A stretch of DNA of 64,000 bases from Desmodus rotundus (Eukaryota > Chordata > Mammalia > Chiroptera > Phyllostomidae): assembly GCF_022682495.2 (NCBI RefSeq), contig NC_071389.1, positions 184,745,556 through 184,809,555 on the forward strand, read 5' to 3'. This document shows, piece after piece, positions 21,641-34,289 of the stretch (positions within the stretch are counted from its first letter, which is position 1; every line of letters begins with the position of its first letter). The notes under the pieces were generated by a model. It searched no databases, was not told where the DNA came from, and was given only the letters and a program-made list of their open reading frames with translations. A program made the position numbers and the translations under genes.

Positions 21641-22699
21641 TGTCACAGCCAAGTGGGGTAGGAAAAAACTGCACAGCCTCATGGTGTCACCTCCTGGTAA
21701 ACAGACATAATGGAATTTAAGCTGAAACACTGAGAAGTTTATCAAATGTGGGCCCAACACTTGAAGTGCATTTTTTGTTGTTTATTTTAATTATCTTTTT
21801 CCCTCATACTTATACACTCTGCAAAAACACTGCCTTCACCAACCAATAAACAAAGTAAACCAAATGAACCACTAGAGAGGAATCAGATGTAAATAAAGAA
21901 TCTCAGCCGAATCCCAGATAATTGATTTTGTGGAACAAAAGTATCTTTTTTTTGCTTACTTTTAAGTTTACTTTATGTGAAAACAAATACCCCATGGGAT
22001 CATTATTGTAAAAACAAATTGCATTTAGAGATTGTCTGGTAAACTTTCTGGGGCTGCAAATTAGCTACTAATTTCATTTGAATAAAGGCTGTGAAATGCA
22101 TTTCTGGAAATTATTGTACAGAGACATGCTTCCAATCCTGTGCACGATGGACCTCACTGGGCTCCGGGAGAGAGATGGAATCCCACTCAGCGTACTCATT
22201 ATGAAACAGGCTACTCAACCGCCCAGGCTCTTGCTACCTAACTAGACAGCCAGCTCTTCTGCATTTCCACAATCAGAGGGTTGGGGAAAGAAAATGAGAA
22301 ACAAGGAGTTATTCTCACAGACATATACCTAGCCACTGGAAATTGGCGCTCAGACCCTCTGGTCTTTACCCCTCCTCCTTTCCCAGATACTGCTCATTAC
22401 CTGCTCTGTTTAATCCAGTTACCGTTATGTTCCACTGCTGCCCTCTGTTTCTCTGATGGCGTTTTGTTTCAAGACTAGTAACAACAATTTTCAATATATA
22501 TTACATTTGTTTATTTCTTCACAAGTTTCATCATTTCTTTCTTTTTTCACTATATTTTTCTTTATTTAAATTTTGTTTGTTGAATTTTTATACTCTTACT
22601 CAGGTTCTTATTTTCCTCCATGACACCCCTTCCCTCACTTAATGTTATCCTCTAGAATGCTGTTAGGTTTCCTTTCTTTCTCTTTTTCATACAAACAAC
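21641..22699. other. unique AT-rich DNA
   Basis: No gene recognised. 22490-22620 is T-rich. Confidence 0.4.
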
Positions 22700-22805
22700 T
22701 GTAGCATAGAAACAACTGCCAATATCAGGCTGGTTGGGGCTGGCATAGTACCTAGTACATAGTAGGCACTGAATCAATATCTATTCAATGACTGCCTTGA
22801 TGAAT
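22700..22805 (+). mobile_element. L2 or MIR 3' end
   Basis: Contains 'ggcatagtacctagtacatagtaggcactgaatc' and 'gatgaatg', the shared L2/MIR 3'-end words. Too short to separate the two families. Confidence 0.55.
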
Positions 22806-22889
22806 GAAAATAGAAATGACATCAGTATATTTTTGGAAATATCTTAAGCAAAATAATGAACTAATAGCTTCTACTTCTTCAAATGTGTG

Positions 22890-25255
22890 TCAACTTAAGT
22901 TTTTTCGATTAAGCCACTGTATTACAGTGTTATTGGGGGGAAAGCTGTATATATTTAATGCATAATAATTTGATCAGTCTGGAGATAGGTAGTCATCTGT
23001 GAAACTGTCACGACTGATGACATAAATGTATTCATCACCTCCAAAAGTGTCCTCCTGCCTTCTTTATATTATTTTTTTAGTAAAATATTTAACATAAGAT
23101 CTACTCTCTTAGCAAATTTTTAAGTTTAGTATTGCTAACCATAGGCAAGATGTTGCATAGATCTTGTATAAATAAAACTCTGTACCCTTTGACCAAAAGC
23201 TCCTTGTTTTCCCCTCCCCCCAAACCCTGGCAACGACTGTTCTACTCTTTGCTTCTATGAGTTTAAATATTTTAGTCATGGGTGGTACCATGGAGTATTT
23301 TTCCCTCTGTGTCTGGCTTACTCTGCTCGTACAATGTGCTCCTGGGTCATCTGTGTTGTCACAAATGGCAGGATTTCCTTCTTTTTAAGGCTAAATAATA
23401 TTCCACTGTGTGTATATACAGCATTTTCTTTGCCAGTTCATCTGTCGATGGACATATAGGTTATTTCCACACGCTGGCTACGGGGAATGGTGCTGCTCCA
23501 GTCATGGGAATGCTAATAACCTCTGCAGTTCCTGATTTCATTTCCTCTGGATGAACACTCAGAAGTGGGATTGCTGGTTCATACAGTAATTTTATTCTTA
23601 ATTTTTTGAGGAAACTCATGCTGTTTTTCATAGCAGCTGCACCATTTCACATTCCCAAAAATAGTGTACAAGGGTTTCAATTTCTCTTCATCCTCACCAA
23701 CACTTGTCTTTTAAAATATATACGATAGCCATTATGATAGGTACGAGGTGACGTCTCATTGTGGTTTTCATTTGCACTTCCCTGGTGATTAGTAGTGTAG
23801 AGCATCTTAGCATGTGCCTGCTAGCCATCTGCATGTCTTCTCTGGAGATATGACTATTCATTTTGTAATTGGGTAATTTGAGGTTTTTAATTGAGTTATT
23901 TGGGAATTTTTTCCCCTCTTAGGTTTCAGGAGTTCCTTATGTATTTGAATATTAATCTTTACCAGATATGTGGTTTGCAAATATTTTCTTCCATTTTGTA
24001 TGCTTCCTTTCCATTTTGTTGATTTTTTTCCTTTGCTATACAGAAGATTTTTAGTTTGAAATAATCCCACTTGTTGATTTTCTCATTTTTGTTGTCTGTG
24101 CTTTAGGTCATATGCAAGAAACCATTGTCAAGACAAATGTTGTGAAACTTCTCCCTTGTGTTTTTTCTTCTCAAACTTTTATGTTTTCAGGTCTTACATT
24201 AAATTTTTAAACTATGAGTTGATTTTTGTGTATGGTGTAGTATAAAAGTCCAAATTTATTTTTTTTACATGTGGCTATCCAGTTTTCCACAACCATTTAT
24301 TAAAGAGACTGTTTTCACCCATCATCCCATGCATTCCCCATGTATGGGGAATGCACACCCATGCATTCTTGGCATCCTTGCAGAAGATCAGTTGACAGTA
24401 TTTGTGTGGGTTTATTTCTGTGCTCTCTATTCTGTTCCATTGAATGCTATGCCTGTACCATACTTTTTTAATTCATGTGGTTTTGTATTATATTGTAAAA
24501 TTAGGAAGTGTGAGGCCTTCAGTTTTGTTCTTGCTCAAAATTATTGCTTTGGCTATTCAAGGTCTTTTGTAGTTCCATATGAATTTTGGGATTGTTTTTC
24601 TATTTCTGTAAAAAAATATGCCATTGGAATTTTGATAGGGATTGTACTGAATGTGTAGATTGCTTTGGGTAGTATGGAAATTTGAACAACATTAATTCTT
24701 CCAGTCCATGAACATGCAATGTCTTTCCATTTATTTGTATCAGTTTTAATTTCTTTGATAAGTGCTTTACAGTTTTCAGTGTACAAGTCTTTTACCTCCT
24801 TGGTTAAGTCTATTCCTAAGAATTTCATTCTTTTTGATGCTATCATAAATGAACTTATTTCCTTAATTTAACTTTTTGAGTAATTTATTGTTAGTATAGA
24901 ATTGCAATTGATTTTTATATGTTGATTTTATATCCTGCCACTTTGTTGAATTCATTTGTTAGTTCTAATGTTTTTTGCTGTGTGTGGATCTTTAGGGTTT
25001 TCTGCATATAAGATCATATCATCTGCAGAGATAGTTTTACTTTTGATTTGGATGCCTTTTATTTATTTTTCTTGTCTAATTGCCATGGCTCAGATTTCCA
25101 GTACTATGTTGAAAAGATGTGGCAAGAGTGGGCATCCTTGTCTTGTTCCAGATCTTAGAGGAAAAGCTCTCATTTTCTCACTTTTGAGTACAATGTTAGC
25201 TGTGGGTTTTTCATACATAGCCTTTACTGTGTTGAGGTAAATTCCTTCAAGTTAA
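22890..25255 (-). mobile_element. LINE-1 (old, 5'-truncated), antisense
   Basis: About 2.4 kb of L1 on the minus strand. In plus-strand order it runs from the 3' UTR ('ccccaaaccctggcaacgac', 'gtctggcttactctgc', 'tggcaggatttccttctttttaagg', 'agtgggattgctggttc') into the ORF2 C-terminal half ('tgctttggctattcaaggtc', 'attttgatagggattgtactgaa', 'tatcctgccactttgttgaa'). L1 ORF2 encodes endonuclease and reverse transcriptase. Only the part after the reverse-transcriptase core remains, with frameshifts. It is dead and older than the bat-specific elements. Confidence 0.92.
24553..24846 (-). pseudogene. L1 ORF2 C-terminal fragment
   Basis: A 97-codon open piece whose product is typical L1 ORF2p just after the reverse-transcriptase core: a '[14 protein letters not shown]' motif, then 'NWKDI'-type and '[19 protein letters not shown]' motifs (seen as [15 protein letters not shown]). 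It has no own promoter or start and is only a surviving open stretch in the dead element. A second open piece at 24956-25240 is on the opposite strand and is a shadow. Confidence 0.85.
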
Positions 25256-25394
25256 CTTTACTGATTTTTTATGTGATTCATGTGGATCAAAACTTAGTCT
25301 ATTTACTATGGTATGACAAAATATATCCAGATTTGAACATAAGGGGTAAGAAACTTGTGAACTCCATTTGTAGGTGGGAAGTGAGCACATAGAA

Positions 25395-25530
25395 AACACA
25401 CCAATAAGGATGTAAGCTCCTGGGAGAGCAACTATTTCATTTGTTTCATTTTGCTATATGCTCAATAACTATAAAAGTGCCTGGCAAAGAGGAGATGCCC
25501 AGCAAGTATACATAGAATGACTACAAATGG
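25395..25530 (+). mobile_element. L2 LINE 3' end
   Basis: Shows 'gtaagctcctgggagagcaac', 'gctatatgctcaataac' and 'gtgcctggcaaagaggagatgccc', which are L2 3'-end words in a rearranged, diverged copy. Confidence 0.55.
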
Positions 25531-25849
25531 GTTGCCTTCTATGTGTGGGCCATCATTTGTCACCACTTCCTGAAAGGTTAACCATCATTGAGAAGACACT
25601 ACATCTGAAGACACTACGACAACTGCTACAACTTAGCAGCAACATTCTTAACCTAACTTTTATGGGCCTCCAGAGGTTGGATTTCAAAGAATCTGTCAAC
25701 TCTTGAAATTATATGTAGTTTCTGGGAATAAAGTCCACAGACTTCTTAATATTCTCAAAGGACCATGCGACCTCTCCCACCTCAAATTTCAGAGCCATAG
25801 TGTGTGACAAGAGTCTTCCTACAGTGAGAGTAATTAAGAAGCCCTGACA

Positions 25850-26165
25850 AACAGAAGCTTTGGTCAAGCAGATTTGGGCTGAAATTTCAACTCTACCCGT
25901 TGCTGGCTGGGTGACCTTGATTAAGTTTTCAAATCTCTTTTCCCTTCAATTTCCTTATCATGAAATGGGGATAATATGGCAAATCTCTAGACTCAGCAGT
26001 GGAACCTGAACTTGAAAATGAATATTTCTGTCTCTCAAGCTCATGTCCTTAACAACTATTGTCTTGCTGTAACTAAATGAGATAGTCGGTGTGGAAGTGC
26101 CTGGTGTGGAGTAGGCACACAGTATTTGTTAAAGCCACAACAACAACAACAACAACAAAAAGACA
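25850..26165 (+). mobile_element. MIR SINE, interrupted, with CAA run
   Basis: The first part reads 'tttgggctgaaatttcaactctacc', 'gctgggtgaccttgattaag' and 'aatttccttatcatgaaatggggataat'. After about 80 foreign bases it resumes with 'aactaaatgagatagtcggtg' and 'gtgcctggtgtggagtaggcac'. This fits one MIR split by unassigned sequence. A (CAA)n run closes it at 26138-26160. Confidence 0.65.
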
Positions 26166-26904
26166 AACAACAACATGAAAAAGCATCTCTAGAAGATCCT
26201 CTTTGTCTGATTTAAGAAATGTTCAAATTAAAAATGTGTTTGTCATTGTGACTATAAAACCAACTCCAAAATTAGGGAAAAGAGGTTGGGTACACCATTG
26301 TAGGTTTGGATAATTAGAAAGTAAGGAAATTTCAGTAACTATGAGGCAAGCTTATGCTATAGTTTTGACAGGGGGTGGATAACTAAAGTGAAGGGCTGGG
26401 TTGTGGGAGTCTTCTAGTCTGTATAGACAGGATTTATATACATGGATCATTTGCTCCTACATATATGGAACTCCCATTCTGCTAGGATTCAGCAGGTGTC
26501 AGGGTCTAGTGTTAGTTGTTTGTCCTTGGCCTGAACCAAAGGCAAAAGACAGGCCACCGTGGAACAAAGGAGATCCAGCTATTGTTCATCTGCAGAAAAG
26601 GAATGGCTTTACGGCTGAACAGAGAGGAGGCTTTCCTGGCTCCTTACAGTAATTTCGTGGAGGGAGAAACAAAGGGATATGATTCAGATATGAGCTGTTC
26701 GATTGCATTATGCTGACAAGTTAGATAAATTAAGTGTACTTACATTGAAATAATAATCTTATTCATTGTTTTTGACTTAAAAAACTTTTTATGGTTTTGA
26801 GTTGTGTTTTCATTCAATTGGGTGGGGGAATGAATGGTCCTATCCATGTGGCTGAGTCAGACTTGAGCAGACTTGAGCAGACCTGAGCAGACTTCATCCT
26901 GTGG
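26166..26904. other. unique DNA with a 10-bp tandem
   Basis: No gene is seen. 26860-26890 holds three units of a 10-base motif gacttgagca, the third with one change. The rest is unassigned. Confidence 0.45.
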
Positions 26905-27115
26905 CCACTCTGTGTCAGGCCCACACATTATTTCACTTAAGCCTCATAACAACGTGGTAAGGTTGACTGTATCATGGTCTTCATTTATCAGATAAGGAAA
27001 CAGGGGCTCAGAGAAGTTACCAAGTTGAGAACATCATCCAAATGCACACAGCTAGTGAGTGGTAAAGCTGAGAGGCACATCCAGGGCTTCTGAGTCCGTT
27101 TTTCCATTGCTCTTT
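26905..27115 (-). mobile_element. MIR SINE, antisense
   Basis: Antisense MIR: 'ttatttcacttaagcctcataacaacgtggtaagg', 'atcagataaggaaacaggggctcagagaagttacc', 'acacagctagtgagtggtaaagctgag'. A good order and moderate divergence make this one of the clearer MIR copies in the window. Confidence 0.8.
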
Positions 27116-27609
27116 ACTATGTTGTACATTTGTGTAACAGGATGGTATTTTTTTTTTAATGGCATTCTGGCAGCCAGAAGAAGACCAAAACAAGTACTAA
27201 AGACATTATTAGAAATGGAAGTCCAGACTTCAGTGCTATGTAACAGGAAGGCTGGTATTAGCTTGATAGGGGTGCCTCTTAATATCGTCTGCTCCAAAAT
27301 GCAGCCTAGATGCTTTTTGTCATCCCTGGTGATTCTAATGTAGGTCATCTGAAGCATTTTCAGAGAGCAGGTGAAAAATGTGTGTGTTCATTACTGTTTC
27401 AAAATTACGGAGGAAGTTGGATTTTCTTATTTTATTTTATAAAGCAACTGTATAGTCACAAATAAAAGTTTAAAACAGACCTCAACATTTCTCAGCATCC
27501 ACGGTTTTGTTTTGTTTTTTTTTGGTCTGGAAACATAGGCATCTGTGTAAAACACCCAAGACTTGTATAGAGCAAAAGTGAGAGGGAAATTAACTTTTAT
27601 TGGGTACCT
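27116..27609. other. unique DNA, possible worn hAT piece
   Basis: No gene recognised. 27275-27370 has faint resemblance to MER5-like words ('ccctggtgattctaatgtaggtc') but is too weak to call. T-runs lie near 27150 and 27513. Confidence 0.35.
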
Positions 27610-27835
27610 AAAATTTACCAGTCATGTTTACATACTTTTTAAATCCTTGGGGGAAATCCTGCAAGTTGAGTAGTAGTAGATTTTTACACAAAAACAAAAA
27701 GCAAACAAATAAAGAAAACGTTCAGTGGGGTCAAGTAAGTTACCCAAAGTTGCACAGTTGAGACGTGACGAAGCTAGGATTTGAACCCATTTCACGTTCT
27801 TTTCATTCTGTGATGTTGCCACATCAGATGATAGG
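27610..27835 (-). mobile_element. MIR SINE, antisense
   Basis: Words 'aatccttgggggaaatcctgcaag', 'gtcaagtaagttacccaaagttgcacagttgag' and 'gctaggatttgaacccat' match antisense MIR. It contains an A-rich insertion near 27685-27720. Confidence 0.65.
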
Positions 27836-28104
27836 AGCCACAGAAGGTGATATGAACAGTGCAGAATGTACACAACAATGATCTTTTAAGGTATTTCCAC
27901 CTCTATCTTTCTTGGGACAGGTAATTACAGAATGTCAGAATTGGAGAGCCTTTATAGAGTATGTAGTCCCATCTTCTGATTTTACAGTGAGAAGAGTATA
28001 CCTTAGCTCTGAGTTCTTAACTCAGAAAAGTAAAGAAAATTGTCTAAGGTCATATGGACAAGCATCTGTGTTTTCTAAATCCCAGCTCAGTGGTTTGTGA
28101 CACC

Positions 28105-28330
28105 AGCATGAGTCATCGTTAAGAACGTGGGCTTTAGAATGACACTATCTGTGTTGAGTTGTGGCTGAATGATTGGGGAACATTACCCAACCTCCCTGGA
28201 TCTCAGTTTACTCAGCTGTAATATGAAGATAATAGTACTTCAGAGGGTTGATGGAGTCAGTATTTGCAAAGTGCTTAGATTAGTGCTTCCCCATGTTAAA
28301 TACTTAATGTGTTAGCTAGTATTATTCTCA
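28105..28330 (+). mobile_element. MIR SINE
   Basis: Sense MIR: 'aagaacgtgggctttagaatgac', 'cattacccaacctccctggatctcagtttactcagctgtaatatgaagataatagtac' (piecewise) and 'gcaaagtgcttagattagtgc', ending near 'gttagctagtattatt'. A near full-length old copy. Confidence 0.78.
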
Positions 28331-28689
28331 TACTGTCTCCCAAGGCCCAAGCCTAGTGTAGTAGCTCTGGAGTGGTTAAATTAAAGGAGAAATAGTATAA
28401 AAAGTATAAAAAGACAAACTTTTCTTTAAGAGAATCATGGAAGTTCCCTGTAGAGATGGTGAGGGGATGGCACACAACCCACAGAGTAAATTCCTCAGGG
28501 GCTTGGCACCTAAGGATTCATAGGGCTGGAGCTCTGGGAGGCTTCACAGGCTGATCCCAGATGGAGTAGCCAAGGAGTGCAAACCAGCAGTTGCCATGGC
28601 AGAGCTGTGCTAGGAACTGAGGATAACCTACTTAATGATGAACCTGGGTCATCATTCCTACCTGCCCCCCGCCACCTCTCTTCTTGCTT

Positions 28690-29170
28690 TCTTTCCTGTC
28701 CTCCATTCACCAAATATTTTGAGTGACTGCTGTGTGCCAGGCAGTGGTATAATGGCCCATGAAATAAAGTCTCTATATTCATGGAGCTCATTCTCTAGTA
28801 GGGGAGACAGATGATAAGCAAAGATACAAATATGGGATAGAGTAGAAAGTGCTATGAAGGGGCAGAAAGTCATGGGGAGTGCAATTTTGTTTTGTAGTGG
28901 TCAAGGGGGTGCTTCTCTGAGGAGGTGGCATTTGAGTAGAGATCTGAACGAAGTGGAAGAATCAGCCATATGACTGTCTGGAGAGAGAATATTACTCCAG
29001 ACTGAGGCAAAGGCAAAGGCAAACCCAAACCTGGGGTTAGAAAGCTGGGCGAGATTTGCAGAATAGCAAGGTCTGTGTGGTTGGGACAGTGACAGCAGGC
29101 AGTGCAGAGAGGGGCCAGGTCATCTCGTGCCTGTAGAGAGAGGCATGTAGGGAAAGTTCATCTGTCCACC
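28690..29170 (-). mobile_element. L2 LINE, antisense
   Basis: Antisense L2: 'aaatattttgagtgactgctgtgtgccaggcagtgg', 'ctcattctctagtaggggagacagatgataagc', 'gtgctatgaaggggcag', 'gaggaggtggcatttgagtagagatctgaac' and 'gagaatattactccagac'. It covers the L2 3' UTR and ORF2 end. Confidence 0.82.
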
Positions 29171-31337
29171 AAACCATGTGCTCCCTGGGTCAAGCTGACT
29201 ACCCCACTTCCAAAGGATGTCGTTGACAACTGCTTCTCCGTACAACTAAATGAAAGGTAGATACCTTAAAAACAATATAGATTAGCCAACTTCTGTGTGC
29301 CTGAAGTGAAAAATAATTGAAGCTGTAAGAAAATGAAGGAAATACATTTGACATGCTCCATGTACCTGGCATTCATATCATGTTAAAAACACGTTAAACA
29401 TACTACAGTATTGGCTGGTGTTAATTCAAGCTGAGGCACCTATTCCTAAAGCAGCAGACTGGGAGTACAGGTGGGGGTGGGGGCAGGGCAGAAATGCATT
29501 CAGATAGGCACTCCCCAGAGGCATAGTGACTAGGAGTGGGCACACTGAGTCCAGTCTAGATGCTTCTAGAGGTCCTTGGAAAAGTAGTTACTTGAATTTC
29601 CTTGATTTTTTTTTCATTTGGTTTCAGAAAACACAACAAAGAAATCATGCCTAGGCTAACAGGTTCAGTGAGAAATATTTACCTTAGGGACCTTGTGTAG
29701 GGAGTTTTGATTCAAAGTGGAACACGTACAAGATAGACTAAAATCGAGCCTGGTAGGTGCTCCTCCTCTCTTGCAATTACGAAGATACTGATGGGTTAAA
29801 CCCACAGAACTGTAGGTGTTGGGAGAGGAGAGGCCACTGTGACACAGACTCACTTTAAAAACAAAAACAAAACCAGAAAACCTGAGTCTAGCGGACACGT
29901 TACTGATGAAGACTGGAGAATGTAGTTTATGGAAGTGCCACAAAATTTCACTAGTAAAAAAATGCACACTGCTCAGGAAAACATTTATTATCAACATGGA
30001 ACCATGGTAAGGCTCGCACTAAATCACATTCATTCTGATAAACAACAGCAGAATCCGAATTGATAAAGGTTCTCAATTGCAAAAGTTGTTCACTTGTAGT
30101 TTGGGATTTAAAGGCGTTTAATTTATTCATGTTTTTGTTGTTTTGCCTTAAAGTAATTAGCTATTAGACCTACCAAGGTATTATCTTTTCATGTCAGGTG
30201 GCAATGGCTTCAAAGTCAAGTCAAATTAGGATAGTAAGGAAATGTACAAAGCAGTCGAATGAAAAACAGACATTTCTCAATCGATCAATGAAAATGTCAG
30301 CATGTAAAAACATCTTTAGCTGGTGATAATACAATGGAAATAATGTAAGCAAATGAGACGACATCATTGCTATTTATAGTGTGTATTCACTGTCGTACAA
30401 TAAAATTCTGAGAGGCAAAGGTTTAAAAGCAAATAAAAACTATCAGTTCTAACACTTGAAAAGTCAGCAGCTCAGAGAATATTTTCAGTATGCTTTCTGT
30501 GCCTAAATGTAAAGCTTAAAATTATTTTATTAAGAAAATCTTGTTCCATCTTTCGAGAAATTTGCATTTCACTGCAAAGATGGAACACAACATCCTTGGC
30601 TGAGTTATTTTTTGTAGAAGTGAGTGCTGTTTTGTGGTATATGATTAGCACATTCTAAAGGCAAAGATTCCAGAAAGTTTAAATTTAGTTTGAAAAACTG
30701 AAAGCACTTATCCATTCATATATAAACATGAAAATGCAAGCTTCACTTTCGTGTGCTTAAATGCCACATATTATAATGGAAACTCTATAAGATGTGATCA
30801 CCAAATTCTGATTTCACATTGAAAAATCAAATTTAAAAGAGGCTGGGTTATAGTTAGTGAAATAGTCAGATCTGATACCAAATATTGGCTATCATAAAAG
30901 AACAAAAATATCTCATGCTTTGAGGAAAGTAAGATACCATTCTTGATGGATATTGGAGGTCAGTAGAGATTAGAGAATCTAAGTATGGGGATACAGTGAT
31001 TATATCAGTCTAAAATTCTAATGAGAAACAGCAGTTTATATTTCACATACATGTAGTCAATAGATATTACTGGTAGCTATAGAAAGAACCTGGTGACTGA
31101 TAATTGAGACTGATATAGATCAATAGTATTCAAATACAGTTATAACTGATGAGCTCATCAAATTAGGACACATTATGGTACATGGCAGAGAAATCAAGTA
31201 TCTATAAAGAACTTAAATTCCCATACCAGGAAAACTATAGACCAATTTGTTTTAACCTATTTATTTCTTTATATTTAAAGTAAATTTTTTTCATAGGCAG
31301 CAAGTAGTTGGTATTGTTTTTTAAAAAATTTAATCCA
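29171..31337. other. repeat-poor unique block
   Basis: About 2.1 kb without any recognised transposon, in a window otherwise dense with them. AT-rich but not simple sequence, with stops in all frames and no exon-like pattern. G-rich words occur near 29470-29488. It could include regulatory DNA, but nothing here proves that. Confidence 0.45.
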
Positions 31338-33870
31338 GACTTCCAGTCAAGATGGAGGTATAGGTAAATGCAGCTTGCCTCTTCACATAACCACAGAAAA
31401 ATTACAAGTATAATATAGAAAAACTATCACTCAAACCACCAGAATACTGAGCTGTATGGAAGTCCAACAACTAAGGAATTAAAGAAACCACAATTGATCC
31501 AGATAAGCAGGAGGGATGGAGACGTGGAACCTGCTGGTCCCAAACTCACAAGTGGTGGATATCTCAGGAATGAGGGATCCCAGCCCCACACCACACCACC
31601 CAGCCCAGGGTTCCAGAGCGAGGCAGATGAGTCCCCATAACTTCTGGTTGTAAAAACCAGTGGGGGTTGTGTTGTGGAAGAAACTGTAGGATTCTCAGGC
31701 CCTTCCTCTTAAAGGACCTTGTGTTGTACACAGACTTACTCAGACTCACTCCTTCTGGGCTCCAGCACCAGGGCAGCAGCTTGAAGGGCACCAGTGGCAT
31801 ACGGGGAGGAACTGAAGTGTCTAGCATCAGAGCGAGAGCTGGGGGACAGCTTTCTCCCACACAGAACTGCAGACAGAGGCCATTGTACCTTTGCTGAGCC
31901 CTCCTCAACACTGAGCCACAGAGCAGCAGCACCATATCTGAATCTCCATCAACCTGGCTCACATGGTAAGCACCCTCCTGATGATTACCTTAGGGTCCGC
32001 CCCATCCAACTTACAGGCCCACCCAAGCAACCCTCTTACCCTGGTAACAGTGGCTTTCCTATATGAAGGGCTGGGCTAGGTACAGGCTTCAGACCTTTCT
32101 AAATCTGATCAAACAAGCAACAGCTGAGCCAAGCTCCCATACCTCTCGCTGAGTGGCCCCAGGCCTGGTACTAGCAGCAGCTATCTGCAGATCGCTCTGT
32201 AGCTTACTCCAAGGAGGCTGATCTTGGCCTGCACCACCCAGGAAACCCCAGAGCCTGCGCGCCCTAAAGACTACACACACATGCACTTACACACACAACT
32301 CCAAACCATTAGAATTAATAAACAAATTTGGTGAAGTTGCAGGATACAAAACGACATACAAAAATTAGTTGTATTTCTATACACTAACAACAAATTATCC
32401 AAAAAGGAAATTAAGAAAATGACCCCTATACAAGAGTTTAAAATGAATAGAATACTTAGGAATAAATATAACCCAGGGTATGATTACTAAGGGTAAACTG
32501 AAAACTAACATGCTGATCAAAGAAATTAAATCAAATAAAAATAAATGGAAATACATCTTGTGTTCATAGGTTGGAAGAATTAATATTGTTAAAATGGCCA
32601 TAGTACACAAAGCAATGTACAGATTCATTGAAATTCTTATCAAATCCCAATGGCATTATTTTTACAGAAATATAAAATAAATCCTAAAATTCATATGGAA
32701 CCACAAAAGACCCTGAATAGCCAAAGTAATTTGGAGGAAGAAGAACAAAGCTGAAGGAACCATAATTCTTAATTTTAAAATATAATGCAAGTTACAATAA
32801 TCAAAACAGTATGGCACAGGCATAAAAACAGGGAGATAGATCAGTGGAAGAGAACACAGAATATACAAGAAACTCCTACAAGTCAATAACAAAGAGTCAA
32901 ATAACTGAATTACAAATTGGGCAAAGGAACTAAATAATAACTTCTGCAAAGAAGACATAAAATGGCCAAAAAATCAAAGTGGATCAATATCACTAATCAC
33001 CATGGAAATGCAAATTAAAATCATGAGCTATATCACCTGACATCAATCAGGATGGCTTTGTATATATAAAAATCCCAAAAGATAACAAATATTGCTGATG
33101 AGGAGGAGAAAAGGGAGCCTCTGCACAGTGTTGGTGAGAATGTAAATTGGTGCAGCCACCAAGCAGTATGAGGTTCCTCAAAAAATTAAAAACAGAATTA
33201 TTATATGATCTAGCAATCCTACTCCTGGGTATATATATCCAAAAGAATTAGAATTAAGATTTCAAAGAGATGTCTGCACTCCCATGTTCGCTGAAGTGAT
33301 ATGCACAGTAGCTAAGACATAGAAGCAGTCTAAATGTCTATCCGTGGATGAAATGGATGAAGACAATGCGGTGTATGCATACAACGGCTTATCATTCAGC
33401 CTTAGAGAAGAAAACCCTGCCACCTGAGACAACATGGATAAACCCGTAGGACCTTTTGCTGAGGAAATAAGCCAGACACAGAACAGATATACGAAATATC
33501 ACTTATATGATGAGTCCAAAGTAGTCAAACTCAGAGAAGCAGGGTGGAATGGTGGTTGCTAAGGAATTGGGGGAGAGGGAATCAAGGAGGTTTAGTAAAA
33601 TGGTGCGAAGTTTCAGTTATACCAGATGAATAAATCCTAGAGATCTAGGGTACAGCACGGTGCCTATAATTAACAATACTGTATTTTATACTTAAAATTT
33701 GGTAAGAGGGCAGATTTTTTGTGATGTGTTCTTATGATTAATGATGATGATGATGATAATAATAAGGAAGAAGAGGGTAGGAAGGAACTTCTGGAGGTTT
33801 ACAGCATAGATGTGGTGATAGTTTCATGGGTGTAGACTGTGTTCAAACTCATAGGGTTGTGTGCATTAAT
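31338..33870 (+). mobile_element. chimeric L1: 5' UTR joined to ORF2 3' half
   Basis: Starts with the L1 5'-end words 'gacttccagtcaagatgg' and an approximately 950-base 5' UTR that matches, in inverted orientation, 35260-35982. Near 32300 the sequence passes directly into late ORF2 ('gaagttgcaggatacaaaac', 'aggttggaagaattaatattg'), then a 3' UTR ('gtggttgctaaggaattggggg', 'cagcacggtgcctataatt'). ORF1, the endonuclease and most of the reverse transcriptase are absent. It is dead. The 132-codon open frame at 31564-31962 is inside the 5' UTR and antisense. Confidence 0.85.
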
Positions 33871-34289
33871 TATGTACATTATTTATTTATTTAATATATT
33901 TTATTAATTATGCTATTACAGTTGTCCCAATTTTTCCCTCTTTGCCACCCTCCACTTGGTACCCTGCATTCCCTTCAGCAATCTCTCTCCTTAGTTCACG
34001 TCCATGGGTCGTGCATGTAAGTTCTTTGGCTTCTCCGCTTCCTATACTGTTCTTAACATTCCCCTGTCAATTCTGTATTACCGATTTGTACTTTTTAATC
34101 CCTACACCTTTTCCCCCAATCTCCCTCTGCCTCCTCCCAACTGACACCTCTCCAATTGTTCTCCGTATCTATGATTCTGTTTCTGTTCTTCTTGTTTGTT
34201 TAGTTTGTTTTTCAGATTCCATTGTTGATAATTATGAATTTATTGCCACTTTAATGTTTATAGCTTTGATCTTCTTCTTTTCTTAAATA

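Noticed and set aside
27275..27370. Possible extra MER5 or MER20 piece
   Set aside because: Only a few short words match and the order is unclear, so I do not list it as an element.
33735..33765. GAT/AAT triplet run as a separate microsatellite
   Set aside because: It is part of the 3' UTR of the plus-strand L1 and too short to stand alone.
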